Counted from the first letter of the stretch, positions 20,204-29,477 are shown. The stretch is 64,000 nucleotides of DNA from Microbacterium mangrovi (GCF_000802305.1 NZ_JTDK01000006.1:310001-374000), one strand, 5' to 3'. The notes: a model not told the origin generated them from the sequence alone. Numbers and translations are program-made.

Positions 20204-21547
20204 ATGTCCCCCACCCCGCTCACCCTCACCCGTGCGGCAGCGTCCGTCGACCGCGAGATCCAGGCCATCGTCGCCGGCTCCGGGACCGGCGCGACCTGTA
20301 CCACGGACCTCGCCGCGGGCCCCTGGGACTTCGACGCGCGCCCCGGCTACGGCCCGGGTTCGTCGATGGGCGACGTCATCCCGGCCGGCGCGCCCCGTCA
20401 GGGGGTGCTGCCGCAGGAGTACCGCGACGCGACCGACGCCGAGCTCTCCGAGCGGATCACGGCCGCCAAGCAGACCCTCGGCGAGCGCGTGGTCGTGCTC
20501 GGCCACTTCTATCAGCGCGACGAGGTCGTCCAGCACGCGGACTACGTCGGCGACTCGTTCCAGCTCGCCAACGCGGCCAAGGCCCACACCGACGCCGAGG
20601 CGATCGTGTTCTGCGGCGTGCACTTCATGGCCGAGACCGCCGATCTGCTCTCGGGCCCCGACCAGGCCGTGATCCTGCCGAACCTCGCGGCGGGCTGCTC
20701 CATGGCCGACATGGCGAGCATCGACGAGGTCGAGGAGTGCTGGGAGCAGCTCGAGGACCTCTACGGCGACCTCGACACGCCCGGTGCCGACGGGCTCGTG
20801 CCCGTCGTCCCCGTCACGTACATGAACTCGTCGGCGGCGATCAAGGGATTCGTCGGCCGGCACGGCGGGATCGTCTGCACCTCGTCGAACGCGCGGACCG
20901 TCCTGGAGTGGGCGTTCGAGCGCGGACGCCGGGTGCTCTTCTTCCCCGACCAGCACCTCGGCCGCAACACGGCCAAGGCGATGGGGGTGCCGCTGGAGCG
21001 GATGCCGCTGTGGAACCCGCGTCGTGAGCTCGGCGGCGCCACCGAGGACGAGCTGCACGATGCGCGGGTCATTCTCTGGCACGGCTTCTGCTCGGTGCAC
21101 CGGCGCTTCTCGGTGGCGCAGATCGATCAGGCGCGCGCCGAGCACCCGGGCGTGCGCGTCATCGTGCACCCGGAGTGCCCCGCCGACGTGGTGGACGCCG
21201 CGGACGAGGCCGGGTCGACCGACTACATCCGCAAGGCGATCGCTGCGGCGACCGAGCCCACCGTCTTCGCCATCGGCACCGAGGTCAACCTCGTCCGGCG
21301 CCTGGCGGCCGAATACCCGCAGCACACGATCTTCTGCCTCGACCCGGTCATCTGCCCGTGCTCGACGATGTACCGGATCCACCCCGGGTATCTGGCGTGG
21401 GTGCTGGAGAGCCTGGTCGCGGGTGAGATCGTCAACCGCATCCAGGTCCCGGCCGATGTCGCCGACCCGGCCCGGGTCTCTCTCGAGCGCATGCTCGCCG
21501 CCAAGCCCCCGGCCGCCCCGGCCGCGGCGTGGGAGAACGCGTCATGA
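20204..21547 (+). CDS. nadA: Quinolinate synthase A
   Basis: 447-residue [4Fe-4S] enzyme that condenses iminoaspartate with dihydroxyacetone phosphate to quinolinate. Conserved VVLGHFYQRDEVVQHADYVGDSF, FCGVHFMAETA, NLAAGCSMAD and the C-terminal cluster region DPVICPCSTM are visible. Compared with short NadA it has an extra N-terminal stretch of about 75 residues, normal in actinobacteria. It follows nrtR after 37 bp and overlaps nadB by ATGA. Confidence 0.97.
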   Translation: MSPTPLTLTRAAASVDREIQAIVAGSGTGATCTTDLAAGPWDFDARPGYGPGSSMGDVIPAGAPRQGVLPQEYRDATDAELSERITAAKQTLGERVVVLGHFYQRDEVVQHADYVGDSFQLANAAKAHTDAEAIVFCGVHFMAETADLLSGPDQAVILPNLAAGCSMADMASIDEVEECWEQLEDLYGDLDTPGADGLVPVVPVTYMNSSAAIKGFVGRHGGIVCTSSNARTVLEWAFERGRRVLFFPDQHLGRNTAKAMGVPLERMPLWNPRRELGGATEDELHDARVILWHGFCSVHRRFSVAQIDQARAEHPGVRVIVHPECPADVVDAADEAGSTDYIRKAIAAATEPTVFAIGTEVNLVRRLAAEYPQHTIFCLDPVICPCSTMYRIHPGYLAWVLESLVAGEIVNRIQVPADVADPARVSLERMLAAKPPAAPAAAWENAS

Positions 21548-23073
21548 CGAGCCCGGTGCACGTCGTCGTGGTCGGTTCCGGCATCGCCGGGCTGACCACC
21601 GCGCGCGGCGCCGTCGAGGCCGGATGCACCGTCACGATCGTGACGAAGGGCGTCCTCGAGGACTCGGCGACGGCTGCCGCCCAGGGCGGCATCGCGGCGG
21701 CTCTGCGCCCCGGTGACACGTCCGCCGCGCACGCGCACGACACCATGGTCGCCGGCGCGGACCACAACGACCCCCGCGCCGTGGCGGTGCTCACGGGCGA
21801 AGGACCCGACCGGGTGCGCGACCTCATCGCGCTCGGGGTGCCCTTCGACCGCGACGACGACGGTGCCCTCCGCTGGGGCCTCGAAGCCGCCCACAGCGCG
21901 CCCCGGATCGTCCATGCCGGCGGAGACGCCACCGGCGCCGCGATCGAGCGCACCCTGGCGGCATCCGTCCGCGACAGGCGCATCCGGATCCGCGAGCACG
22001 CGTGCCTCGTCGACCTCCTCGTCGAGGACGGCCGGGTGCGCGGCGTCGAGATCCTCGCCGAGGGCCGACGCGAGACGCTCGCTGCGGACGCCGTGGTCCT
22101 CGCCACGGGCGGGGCCGGGCAGCTCTACGCGCACACGACCAACCCGGAGGCGGCGACCGGCGACGGGATCGCTGCCGCCGCGCGTGCCGGAGCGGCGGTG
22201 CAGGACATGGAGTTCGTCCAGTTCCACCCCACCGTCCTGGCCGTCGGCGCGCCGTTCCTGGTGTCCGAAGCGGTCCGCGGCGAGGGAGCGACCCTCATCG
22301 ACGACGACGGAGCGCGCTTCGCATTCGAGACGCACCCCGACGGCGAACTCGCCCCGCGCGACGTCGTCACCCGGGCGGTCACCCGCCGCATGGCCGCGCA
22401 GGCGGGGCACCCCGTCCGGCTGGATGCCACCCGGCTCGGGGGCGCGTTCCTCCGCCGCCGGTTCCCCACGATCGATGCCGCCGTCCGCGCCCGCGGCCTG
22501 GACTGGGGGCTCGAGCCGATCCCGGTGACACCGGCGGCCCACTATCTCATGGGCGGCGTGGTGACCGACCTCGACGGCCGCACCTCGGTGCCCGGCCTCT
22601 ACGCGGTCGGTGAGACCGCGCGGACGGGCGTGCACGGGGCGAACCGGCTCGCGTCGAACTCGCTGCTCGAAGGTGCGGTGTTCGGCGCTCGCGCCGGCGC
22701 CGTCCTCGCCGCCGATGCGGCCGGCGCACGGTGGCCGGTCGCCACGACGCCGCGGGTCGCGCCGCTGCCCGCCCCGGCGGTCGACGCTGCGCCGTTCTCG
22801 CGCGCCGCGCTTCAGCAGCTCATGTGGGAGGACGCCGGCGCCCTGCGGACGCGCGCCGGGCTCGACCGGGCGGCCGCTGTGCTGTCGGCCTGGAGCGCCC
22901 ACCCGCTCCCCCGCCGCACGGTGGCGGAGGTGGAGGATGCCGACCTCCTCGACGTGGCCGTGCTCGTCGTGGATGCGGCACGGCGTCGCCGGGTGTCGCT
23001 GGGCGCCCATCATCTGGCCGACGCGGATCCCGTGCGTCTGTCGCCCGATCGGGAGCTGGTGACCGCATGCTGA
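21544..23073 (+). CDS. nadB: L-aspartate oxidase
   Basis: 509-residue flavoprotein that makes iminoaspartate for NadA. The FAD-binding VVVGSGIAGLTTA lies at the N-terminus, and the AAQGGIAAAL, EFVQFHPTVL and NRLASNSLLEG segments are characteristic. The ATG at 21544 overlaps the nadA stop, so the two proteins are co-translated, which fits their unstable shared intermediate. The C-terminal helical domain is present but short. Confidence 0.97.
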   Translation: MTSPVHVVVVGSGIAGLTTARGAVEAGCTVTIVTKGVLEDSATAAAQGGIAAALRPGDTSAAHAHDTMVAGADHNDPRAVAVLTGEGPDRVRDLIALGVPFDRDDDGALRWGLEAAHSAPRIVHAGGDATGAAIERTLAASVRDRRIRIREHACLVDLLVEDGRVRGVEILAEGRRETLAADAVVLATGGAGQLYAHTTNPEAATGDGIAAAARAGAAVQDMEFVQFHPTVLAVGAPFLVSEAVRGEGATLIDDDGARFAFETHPDGELAPRDVVTRAVTRRMAAQAGHPVRLDATRLGGAFLRRRFPTIDAAVRARGLDWGLEPIPVTPAAHYLMGGVVTDLDGRTSVPGLYAVGETARTGVHGANRLASNSLLEGAVFGARAGAVLAADAAGARWPVATTPRVAPLPAPAVDAAPFSRAALQQLMWEDAGALRTRAGLDRAAAVLSAWSAHPLPRRTVAEVEDADLLDVAVLVVDAARRRRVSLGAHHLADADPVRLSPDRELVTAC

Positions 23074-23927
23074 CCGCAGCCGTGCTCGAGCGCGGCGTCC
23101 GCGCGGCCCTCGACGAGGACGCCCCGTGGGGCGACGCCACCTGCGAGGCCCTCATCCCGGAGGATGCCGAGGCCACCGCGCTGCTGGTGGCCCGCGAACC
23201 CGGGATCTTCTCCGGGGGCGCGGTCTTCGCCGCCGCGTTCCGCCTCACCGACCCCGCGATCACGGTCGTGCCCGCCATCGCGGACGCGCAGCTCTTCGCG
23301 GCCGGCGACGTGCTGGCCACAGTGGTGGGCCCAGCCCGCGGCGTGCTGACCGCCGAGCGGGTAGCGCTGAACTTCACCCAGCGGATGTGCGGGATCGCCA
23401 CTCTCACCGCCGCGTACGTCGCCGAGGTGTCGCACACCCGCGCGCGGATCGCGGACACCCGCAAGACCACGCCGGGGCTTCGCGCGTTCGAGCGGCAGGC
23501 GGTGCGCGACGGCGGCGGCCACAATCACCGCCGCACCCTGTCCGACGCCGTCATGGCGAAGGACAACCACCTCGCCGTGCTCACCCGCCGCGGACTGTCG
23601 GTGACCGAGGCCCTGCAGTCGGCGATCGCCTCGCTTCCGCACACGACGCACGTCGAGGTGGAAGTCGACCGACTCGACCAGATCGAGCCCGTGCTCGCCG
23701 CAGGGATCGGCACGATCATGCTCGACAACTTCTCTCTCGACGAGCTGCGGGCCGGCGTCGCGCAGGTCGACGGTCGCGCGATCGTCGAGGCGTCCGGCGG
23801 CGTGAACCTCGACACGGTGCGCGCCATCGCCGAGACGGGCGTCGACGTCATCTCGGTCGGCGCGCTCACGCACTCCGCCCGCGCGCTCGATCTCGGTCTC
23901 GACATCCGCATCGACGAACGCGGTTGA
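23067..23927 (+). CDS. nadC: Nicotinate-nucleotide pyrophosphorylase
   Basis: 286-residue quinolinate phosphoribosyltransferase that yields nicotinate mononucleotide. The substrate-binding IADTRKTTPGLRAFE, the GGGHNHRRTLSDAVMAKDNH segment and the C-terminal EASGGVNLDTVRAIAETGVD are complete. Its ATG overlaps the end of nadB by 7 nt. Third structural gene of the de novo NAD operon. Confidence 0.97.
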   Translation: MLTAAVLERGVRAALDEDAPWGDATCEALIPEDAEATALLVAREPGIFSGGAVFAAAFRLTDPAITVVPAIADAQLFAAGDVLATVVGPARGVLTAERVALNFTQRMCGIATLTAAYVAEVSHTRARIADTRKTTPGLRAFERQAVRDGGGHNHRRTLSDAVMAKDNHLAVLTRRGLSVTEALQSAIASLPHTTHVEVEVDRLDQIEPVLAAGIGTIMLDNFSLDELRAGVAQVDGRAIVEASGGVNLDTVRAIAETGVDVISVGALTHSARALDLGLDIRIDERG

Positions 23928-23932
23928 TACGC

Positions 23933-25078
23933 ATGCCCCTGCGCTACCTCGATCACGCCGCCACCGGGCCCGTCCGGCCCGAGGTGGTCGCCGCGATGGC
24001 GCCCTACCTGACCGAGCGGTACGGCAATCCGTCGAGTCACCACACCGTCGGCGAGCAGGCCGCCGCCGCCCTGGAAGACGCCCGGGCCCGGATCGCGCAC
24101 ATCATCGGGGTGCGGCGCGGCGACGTGGTCTTCACGTCGGGCGGGACCGAGGCCGACAATCTCGCCGTGAAGGGTCTCGCCCTGGGGGCGATGCTGCGGC
24201 GCGGCGCCCGCCACGTCGTGACCTCCGCGATCGAGCACGAAGCCGTTCTCGCGTCGTGCGACCATCTGACCCGCCTGCACGGGTTCGACGTCACGATCCT
24301 CCCGGTCGACGCCGGCGGCCTCGTGGATCCGGACACCCTCGCGGCGGCGCTCCGCGACGACACCGCGGTGGTGTCGATCGGCTACGCCAACAACGAGATC
24401 GGCACGGTGCAGGACATCCCGGCGCTGGCCGCTGTCGCGCGCGCACGCGGCGTGCCGTTCCACACCGACGCCGTCCAGGCGGCCGGATGGCTGCCGCTGC
24501 ACGGCACCGGCGCGGACGCCCTGTCGATCGCCGGACACAAGGTCGGGGCGCCGCAGGGGACAGGCACTCTCGTCGTCCGCGGCCGGCTTCCTCTGGAGCC
24601 GGTGATGCACGGCGGCGGGCAGGAACGCGGGCGGCGCAGCGGTACGCAGGATGTCGCCGGCGCCGTCGCCCTCGCGACCGCCCTGGAACTCGCCGAAGCG
24701 GAGCGCGCGGAGGATGCCGTCCAGGTCGCCGCCGTCCGCGACGCGTTCATCCGGCGGGTGCTGGAGACGGTCCCGAACGCCCGCCTGACCGGGCATCCCA
24801 CTCGCCGACTGCCGGGCAGCGCGTCGTTCACGTTCGCGGGCACGAGCGGCGAGGCCGTTCTCCTGGAACTCGAGCGCCGCGGTGTGGTGACCTCGAGCGG
24901 CTCGGCCTGTGCCGCGGGCAGCGACGAGCCGTCGCACGTGCTCGTCGCGCTGGGCATCCCACCGGAAGTGGCGCAGACGGCGGTGCGGTTCACCTTCCCG
25001 CACGGACTGCGCATGTCGCTGGATGACGTCGCCGAGAGCGTCGCGGCATCCGTCCGGGCCGTACAATCCCACGGGTGA
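23933..25078 (+). CDS. Cysteine desulfurase (NifS/IscS type) of the NAD operon
   Basis: 381-residue class V aminotransferase-fold enzyme that takes sulfur from cysteine. It has the YLDHAATGPVRPEV opening, the PLP lysine in SIAGHKVGAPQGTG and the sulfur-accepting cysteine in SSGSACAAGSDEPSHVL, in the flexible loop of the group I enzymes. It begins 5 nt after nadC, so it is in the operon. The likely job is supplying sulfur for the NadA iron-sulfur cluster, as for the NifS-like protein beside the nad genes in Bacillus. A general Fe-S role is also possible. Confidence 0.93.
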   Translation: MPLRYLDHAATGPVRPEVVAAMAPYLTERYGNPSSHHTVGEQAAAALEDARARIAHIIGVRRGDVVFTSGGTEADNLAVKGLALGAMLRRGARHVVTSAIEHEAVLASCDHLTRLHGFDVTILPVDAGGLVDPDTLAAALRDDTAVVSIGYANNEIGTVQDIPALAAVARARGVPFHTDAVQAAGWLPLHGTGADALSIAGHKVGAPQGTGTLVVRGRLPLEPVMHGGGQERGRRSGTQDVAGAVALATALELAEAERAEDAVQVAAVRDAFIRRVLETVPNARLTGHPTRRLPGSASFTFAGTSGEAVLLELERRGVVTSSGSACAAGSDEPSHVLVALGIPPEVAQTAVRFTFPHGLRMSLDDVAESVAASVRAVQSHG

Positions 25079-25992
25079 CCACTCCCCCCGGCCCCGCCGT
25101 CACCGTGATCGTGCCCGGCTACGACGTCGCCCCGTACGTCCCCGAGGCGCTCGCATCACTGCGCGCCCAGACGCGCACGGACTGGCGCGCCATCCTCGTC
25201 GACGATGCGTCCACCGACGGCACCGGTGCGCTGTTCGATGCCGCCGCCGCCGAGGACGACCGATTCCAGGTGATCCACCACGACCGGCGGCGCGGGCTCT
25301 CGGCGGCGCGCAACTCGGGCCTGGAGCTCGTCGAGACCCCGTTCGTGGGATTCCTCGACGCCGATGACCGCATGCGCCCCACCGCGCTGGCACGTCTGGT
25401 CGGCACCATCGAGCGGACGGGCAGCGACGCGGTCGCCGGCGCCTACGTGCGGCTGCGTCCCACGGCGTCCGGAGAATACTCGTCCGGCGAAGTCCAGCCG
25501 TGGGTCGCGGCGGCGACGGCACCGGAGCGCACCGCCACGTCGCTCGCGGAGCACCCGGACGCCTCGGGCAACATCGTCGCCTGGTCGAAGGTGAGCCGTA
25601 TGGATCTGTGGCACCGCACCGGGCTGCGTTTTCCGGACGGGCGCCTCTACGAGGACCAGATCGTCGCGCAGCAGCTGTACACCCACGCGTCCGCGTTCGA
25701 CGTCATCCCGGACGTCGTCGTGGAATGGCGTGAGCGGGCCGACGGCAGCTCGATCACCCAGGGCAAGGACACCCTCCCGGTGCTGCGGGAGTATCTCGCG
25801 GCCCTGCGCGCCGGCATCGAGGTGCTGCAGCACGCGGGCATGGCGGACGCGGTGGCCTCCCGCGTGCGCCTCATCCGGGCGATGGACCTGCCGCCGCTGG
25901 CGGCCATCGCCGAGACTCACCCGGATCCCGCCTACGCCGCGGAGCTTCGCGGGTTCACGGAGTGGCTCAGCCGAGTCCTGCCAGCAGATTGA
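25075..25992 (+). CDS. Family 2 glycosyltransferase
   Basis: 305-residue GT2 enzyme with a GT-A fold: the N-terminal VTVIVPGYDVAPYVPEALAS, the nucleotide-binding VDDASTDGTG, and the metal-binding FLDADDR. No membrane helix. Its GTG overlaps the stop of the desulfurase gene (GTGA), so it is co-transcribed with the NAD genes though the function looks unrelated. It shares layout with the larger GT2 enzyme near the right end. The 3' end overlaps the convergent DUF1345 gene by 26 bp. Acceptor unknown; a cell-wall or capsule sugar is likely. Confidence 0.9.
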   Translation: MTTPPGPAVTVIVPGYDVAPYVPEALASLRAQTRTDWRAILVDDASTDGTGALFDAAAAEDDRFQVIHHDRRRGLSAARNSGLELVETPFVGFLDADDRMRPTALARLVGTIERTGSDAVAGAYVRLRPTASGEYSSGEVQPWVAAATAPERTATSLAEHPDASGNIVAWSKVSRMDLWHRTGLRFPDGRLYEDQIVAQQLYTHASAFDVIPDVVVEWRERADGSSITQGKDTLPVLREYLAALRAGIEVLQHAGMADAVASRVRLIRAMDLPPLAAIAETHPDPAYAAELRGFTEWLSRVLPAD

Positions 25993-26626
25993 TGACGCTC
26001 GCCAGGATGACGGCGCCGAACAGGTAGCCCAGGAGCGACTGGGCGATGACCACGCGGCGGATGTCGTTGCGCGTCACGTTGGTGTCGGCGATCTGGTAGG
26101 TGAGGCCCACGTCGAAGGAGATGTAGGCGAAGTCCGTGTACATCGGGTCCTCCTCCTGGTTGAACTGGATCCCGCCGACCGGGTCCGTGTAATAGACGTG
26201 CGCGAGGCGCAGGGTGTAGTCCGTCTGGATGAGCGCCCAGGATGCCGCGACGCTCACGAGCGCGATGAGCGCCAGGATGAAGCCCATCGGCGCCGGAGCG
26301 GACTTCGCCTCGACGAGGACCACTCCGACGGCGCCGAGGCTCACGACGCTGCCGACGGTCGCGATGAGACGCGCCAGATGGCGGCCGGGGTCCTCCGCGG
26401 TCGCATGGGCGCGCGTCTGCACCGCGCCCATCGGCCAGATCAGCCCGAGGACCCAGGTCGTGTTGACGGCGGCGAGGATCGCCCAGCCGCACAGGAGTCC
26501 CGCCGCGACGCCCAGGAACGGGATGACGACCGCCGCCGCGATGGTGCCGGCCACGAGCGAGACGAGGAATCGCGTGCGCACCTGATGGTGCAGCGGAACA
26601 GTGGGCACGGAATCATCCGGGGACAT
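25967..26626 (-). CDS. DUF1345 membrane protein
   Basis: 219-residue protein with four to five membrane helices. The segments MYTDFAYISFDVGLTYQIADTNV and RRVVIAQSLLGYLFGAVILA are the recognisable core of DUF1345 proteins, whose function is unknown. Convergent with the preceding glycosyltransferase and divergent from the MFS exporter. Confidence 0.88.
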   Translation of the reverse strand: MSPDDSVPTVPLHHQVRTRFLVSLVAGTIAAAVVIPFLGVAAGLLCGWAILAAVNTTWVLGLIWPMGAVQTRAHATAEDPGRHLARLIATVGSVVSLGAVGVVLVEAKSAPAPMGFILALIALVSVAASWALIQTDYTLRLAHVYYTDPVGGIQFNQEEDPMYTDFAYISFDVGLTYQIADTNVTRNDIRRVVIAQSLLGYLFGAVILASVINLLAGLG

Positions 26627-26728
26627 ATCAGAATGGTTTCATGCGATCGCGGAATGCGATGTCGGAACCCGCTGTTATCTTGCGTGTGCCGCACCGCGCG
26701 GCTTCCTACGCTTCCAGAGGAGACGACC

Positions 26729-28225
26729 GTGGCCGCCACCGCTGACACCGCACTGAACCCCGAGACCGGATCCACCCCCGTCCGCAGCGGAGGCGTGGGC
26801 CTCGCGCCACGTGAAGCCCGGGTGATCTGGCTCTTGCTGGCCGCGGCCTTCGTCGCGATCCTCAACGAGACCACGATGGGCGTCGCGATCCCGCACCTCA
26901 TCAACGATCTGTCGATCACCGCCAACCAGGCGCAGTGGCTGACGACCGGCTTCATGCTCACCATGGCGATCGTGATTCCGATCACCGGGTTCCTGCTGCA
27001 GCGCTTCACGACGCGTGCGGTGTTCGTCACCGCGATGAGCCTCTTCTCGCTCGGAACGCTCATCGCCCTCGTCTCCCCCGGCTTCGGGATGCTGCTGGCG
27101 GCGCGCGTCGTGCAGGCGTCCGGCACGGCGATCATGATGCCGCTTCTGATGACGACGCTCATGACCGTCGTGCCGCCGGCGCAGCGCGGGCGCATGATGG
27201 GCCGCGTCACCATCGTGATCTCGCTCGCCCCCGCCATCGGCCCCACCCTGTCCGGCCTGCTGCTGGATCACCTCAACTGGCGCTGGATCTTCGCGATCGT
27301 CCTGCCCATCGCGCTCGTCACCCTCGCGGTCGGCGCTCGCTGGGTGCACAACCTCGGTGAGAAGACCCACGCGCCCATCGACGTGCTGTCGATCATCCTG
27401 TCGGCGTTCGGGTTCGGCGGCCTCGTCTTCGGTCTCAGCCAGATCGGCGAGGTCGCGCGCTCCACCGCGGGCGACGGAGTCGCAGTGACCACGCTCGCCG
27501 TCTCGCTCGGTATCGGCGTGATCGCACTGGGCCTTTTCGTCTGGCGTCAGCTCGTCCTGCAGCGCCGCGATGACGCGCTGCTCGACCTGCGCGTCTTCCG
27601 CTCCGCGAACTTCTCGCTGTCGATCGCCCAGATGGCGCTCATGTCGGTGGCCTTCTTCGGGGCGATCACGGTGCTCCCGCTGTACCTGCAGAACGTCGTC
27701 GGCGCCGACGGAACGGTGACCGGGCTCGTGCTGCTGCCGGGTGCGCTCGCCATGGGGCTGGCCGGTCCGGTGATCGGTCGCATCTACGACCGCCGCGGAA
27801 CCCGCGTGCTGCTCGTGCCCGGTGCCGTCATCACCAGCGCGATGCTGTGGGTCCTTTCGAGCGTGGGCGCGTCGACGAGCGTCTGGATCATCGCGGGCGT
27901 GCAGACCGTGCTCTCGATCGGGCTCGCACTGTCGTTCACGCCGCTGTTCACCGCGTCCCTGGCGTCGTTGCAGCCCCGCTTCTACTCGTATGGCAGCGCG
28001 GTGCTGGGCACCGTGCAGCAGGTCGCCGGGGCGGCCGGCATCGCGCTGATGATCACCGTGTTCTCCGCGGTTTCCGCATCGCACGGCGGGAGCCCGGTGG
28101 ATGCCGGAGCCGCCGGAGCGCGTGCAGCCTTCCTCATCGCCGCGATCGCGTCGCTGCCGCTCATCGTCGGTGCGTTCCTGATCCGCAAGCCGGCCGACGA
28201 CCTCGAAGCGGCGCCGGTTCACTGA
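26729..28225 (+). CDS. MFS drug exporter, DHA2 type
   Basis: 498-residue multidrug transporter of the EmrB/QacA group with about 14 membrane segments. Motif A-like RGRMMGRVT, motif C region and the opening AFVAILNETTMGVAIPHL (the DHA2 pattern in which the first helix carries N/D-x-T) are visible. GTG 26729 is chosen from a GAGGAGA Shine-Dalgarno. Substrate cannot be read from the sequence. Transcription ends at a hairpin just behind the gene. Confidence 0.93.
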   Translation: MAATADTALNPETGSTPVRSGGVGLAPREARVIWLLLAAAFVAILNETTMGVAIPHLINDLSITANQAQWLTTGFMLTMAIVIPITGFLLQRFTTRAVFVTAMSLFSLGTLIALVSPGFGMLLAARVVQASGTAIMMPLLMTTLMTVVPPAQRGRMMGRVTIVISLAPAIGPTLSGLLLDHLNWRWIFAIVLPIALVTLAVGARWVHNLGEKTHAPIDVLSIILSAFGFGGLVFGLSQIGEVARSTAGDGVAVTTLAVSLGIGVIALGLFVWRQLVLQRRDDALLDLRVFRSANFSLSIAQMALMSVAFFGAITVLPLYLQNVVGADGTVTGLVLLPGALAMGLAGPVIGRIYDRRGTRVLLVPGAVITSAMLWVLSSVGASTSVWIIAGVQTVLSIGLALSFTPLFTASLASLQPRFYSYGSAVLGTVQQVAGAAGIALMITVFSAVSASHGGSPVDAGAAGARAAFLIAAIASLPLIVGAFLIRKPADDLEAAPVH

Positions 28226-28230
28226 CGAAT

Positions 28231-28259
28231 CGTCCGGCCCGGCCACGCCGGGTCGGACG
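28231..28259. terminator. Hairpin between the MFS gene and a small minus-strand gene
   Basis: 13-bp stem with one mismatch (CGTCCGGCCCGGC / GCCGGGTCGGACG) and a 3-nt loop, 5 bp after the MFS stop. It lies between convergent genes and can serve both. Confidence 0.65.
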
Positions 28260-28264
28260 CGGTC

Positions 28265-28402
28265 TCAGAGCGGCGTGCAGGTCCCGTCGAGGGAGCACGT
28301 CGCACCGTCCGCGATCATGCTGAGCGGCGACGGCAGCGGCGGAGCCTGAAGCGGCGGGGCGGCAGCGGGCTCGGTCTGATCGGCATGCTCGGTGGCGGAC
28401 AT
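28265..28402 (-). CDS. Small hypothetical protein with paired cysteines
   Basis: 45-residue open frame starting MSATEHADQTEPAAAP, with a proline-rich middle and a C-terminal ATCSLDGTCTPL carrying a CxxxxxC pair. No Shine-Dalgarno is evident, and coding status is uncertain because it is so short; the amino-acid pattern (acidic start, then PAP repeats) is protein-like. It lies 50 bp downstream of the YchJ-like gene on the same strand and may be co-transcribed. A two-cysteine tail can bind metal or form a disulfide, but I do not recognise it. Confidence 0.45.
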   Translation of the reverse strand: MSATEHADQTEPAAAPPLQAPPLPSPLSMIADGATCSLDGTCTPL

Positions 28403-28451
28403 GGATCCATGCTACGTCCGCTCGACCAGCCGGGGTCGAGACGCCTGCGGG

Positions 28452-28781
28452 TCACTCGTCGCGGATGTCGCCGTCCACGTAGAACCAGCGGTCGCCTTCC
28501 CGGACGAAACGCGACCGCTCGTGGAGCACGCCGACTCCGCCGTCATCCTGCAGATACGTGGCACGGAACTCGACCACGCCTGCGCTGTCCGTTGCTCCCC
28601 CGCTTGCGGTGTCGACGATCTGCAGACCTCGCCACCGCGGGTTGTCGGTGAGGTCGAGCGACCGCGGACGCGTCGACGGATGCCACGTGCGCAGCAGCCA
28701 ATCGGCATCCCCTCGTTTGAATGCCGCGAAGCGCGACCGCATGAGACCCTCGGCGGTGGACGGTTCGTCCGGTTCGGTCAC
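28452..28781 (-). CDS. YchJ-like protein (UPF0225 NTF2-like core)
   Basis: 109 residues. The core AEGLMRSRFAAFKRGDADWLLRTWHPSTRP and FRATYLQDDGGVGVLHERSRFVREGDRWFYVDG match the middle domain of YchJ/UPF0225. Canonical YchJ is about 150 residues and has SEC-C zinc motifs (CxCx8-10CC); none is present here. The GTG start overlaps the upstream stop in GTGA, leaving no room for an N-terminal SEC-C. Function unknown. Confidence 0.82.
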   Translation of the reverse strand: MTEPDEPSTAEGLMRSRFAAFKRGDADWLLRTWHPSTRPRSLDLTDNPRWRGLQIVDTASGGATDSAGVVEFRATYLQDDGGVGVLHERSRFVREGDRWFYVDGDIRDE

Positions 28782-29098
28782 AGCTCGACCCGCCGGCCGA
28801 CGCCCATCTGCTCGGACTCGGTGTCCGTGACGACCGCGTACACGCCTTCCGGCACGCCCGGCAGGTCCGCGATCCGCCGCGCAAGAGCGATCAGCTCGGA
28901 TTCCGGTGCCTGCCACACGAAGAAGAGGTATTCGTCGTCGAGTTCTTCCCCGTCATCGAACGTCTCGCCCCGGCCCGAATCCTCGAGGCCCTGGAGGAAC
29001 TCCTCGACGGTCTCGATCCACGGGAACGGATACTCGTCCGCGCTCACCCCCGGCTGGGGAACGAGGGGCACATGTACTTCGACCACGAGCTCGGTCAT
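28778..29098 (-). CDS. Hypothetical acidic protein
   Basis: 106-residue soluble acidic protein, beginning MTELVVEVHVPLVPQPG, with predicted beta-alpha structure (IETVEEFLQGLEDSGRGE, ALARRIADLPGVPEGVYAVV). It is translationally coupled to the YchJ-like gene by GTGA overlap. I do not recognise the family; there are no catalytic motifs, membrane segments or cysteines. Confidence 0.78.
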   Translation of the reverse strand: MTELVVEVHVPLVPQPGVSADEYPFPWIETVEEFLQGLEDSGRGETFDDGEELDDEYLFFVWQAPESELIALARRIADLPGVPEGVYAVVTDTESEQMGVGRRVEL

Positions 29099-29477
29099 GA
29101 GGTTCCTGTGTTCCTTTGCAGTACGGAGAGGAGGGCTCTGTCCAGACTACGCACGGCGGGATGCAGCGACCGAACCGGCTGGGTCGACGGGACGGACCCG
29201 CGACAACTCCGACGCAGATCGGTGACGCCGGTCCTGTCAACCGATCATGTCGAGCCGCCTCCCTGTAGACAAGTCGCGGCGCAGAGGCGCATATCCACAG
29301 AGTCCCGGCGGCGAACACAGGCATGATTCCGCCCTGGGCGCAAGCCGCGACGCAAATACGCGACGCGTTCGGGCCAGCAAATCAACGACCTGTGCGGTCC
29401 AGGTGAGATCCTCGGAGCCGTCGATGGGACGCTTCGCGTCCCGGAACTCGGCCCCGTCGCGAGCGCCGACGCTGAGG
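29099..29477. other. Gene-poor stretch, no supported gene
   Basis: About 380 bp between two minus-strand genes. Open frames exist on both strands but lack start sites, homology and normal composition. The region carries the promoter of the acidic-protein gene. It lies near a degraded antitoxin gene, so it may hold other decayed sequence. Confidence 0.55.

Noticed and set aside
22731..23927. Longer nadC start inside nadB
   Set aside because: The frame is open upstream but has no homology; ATG 23067 overlapping the nadB stop gives the family N-terminus.
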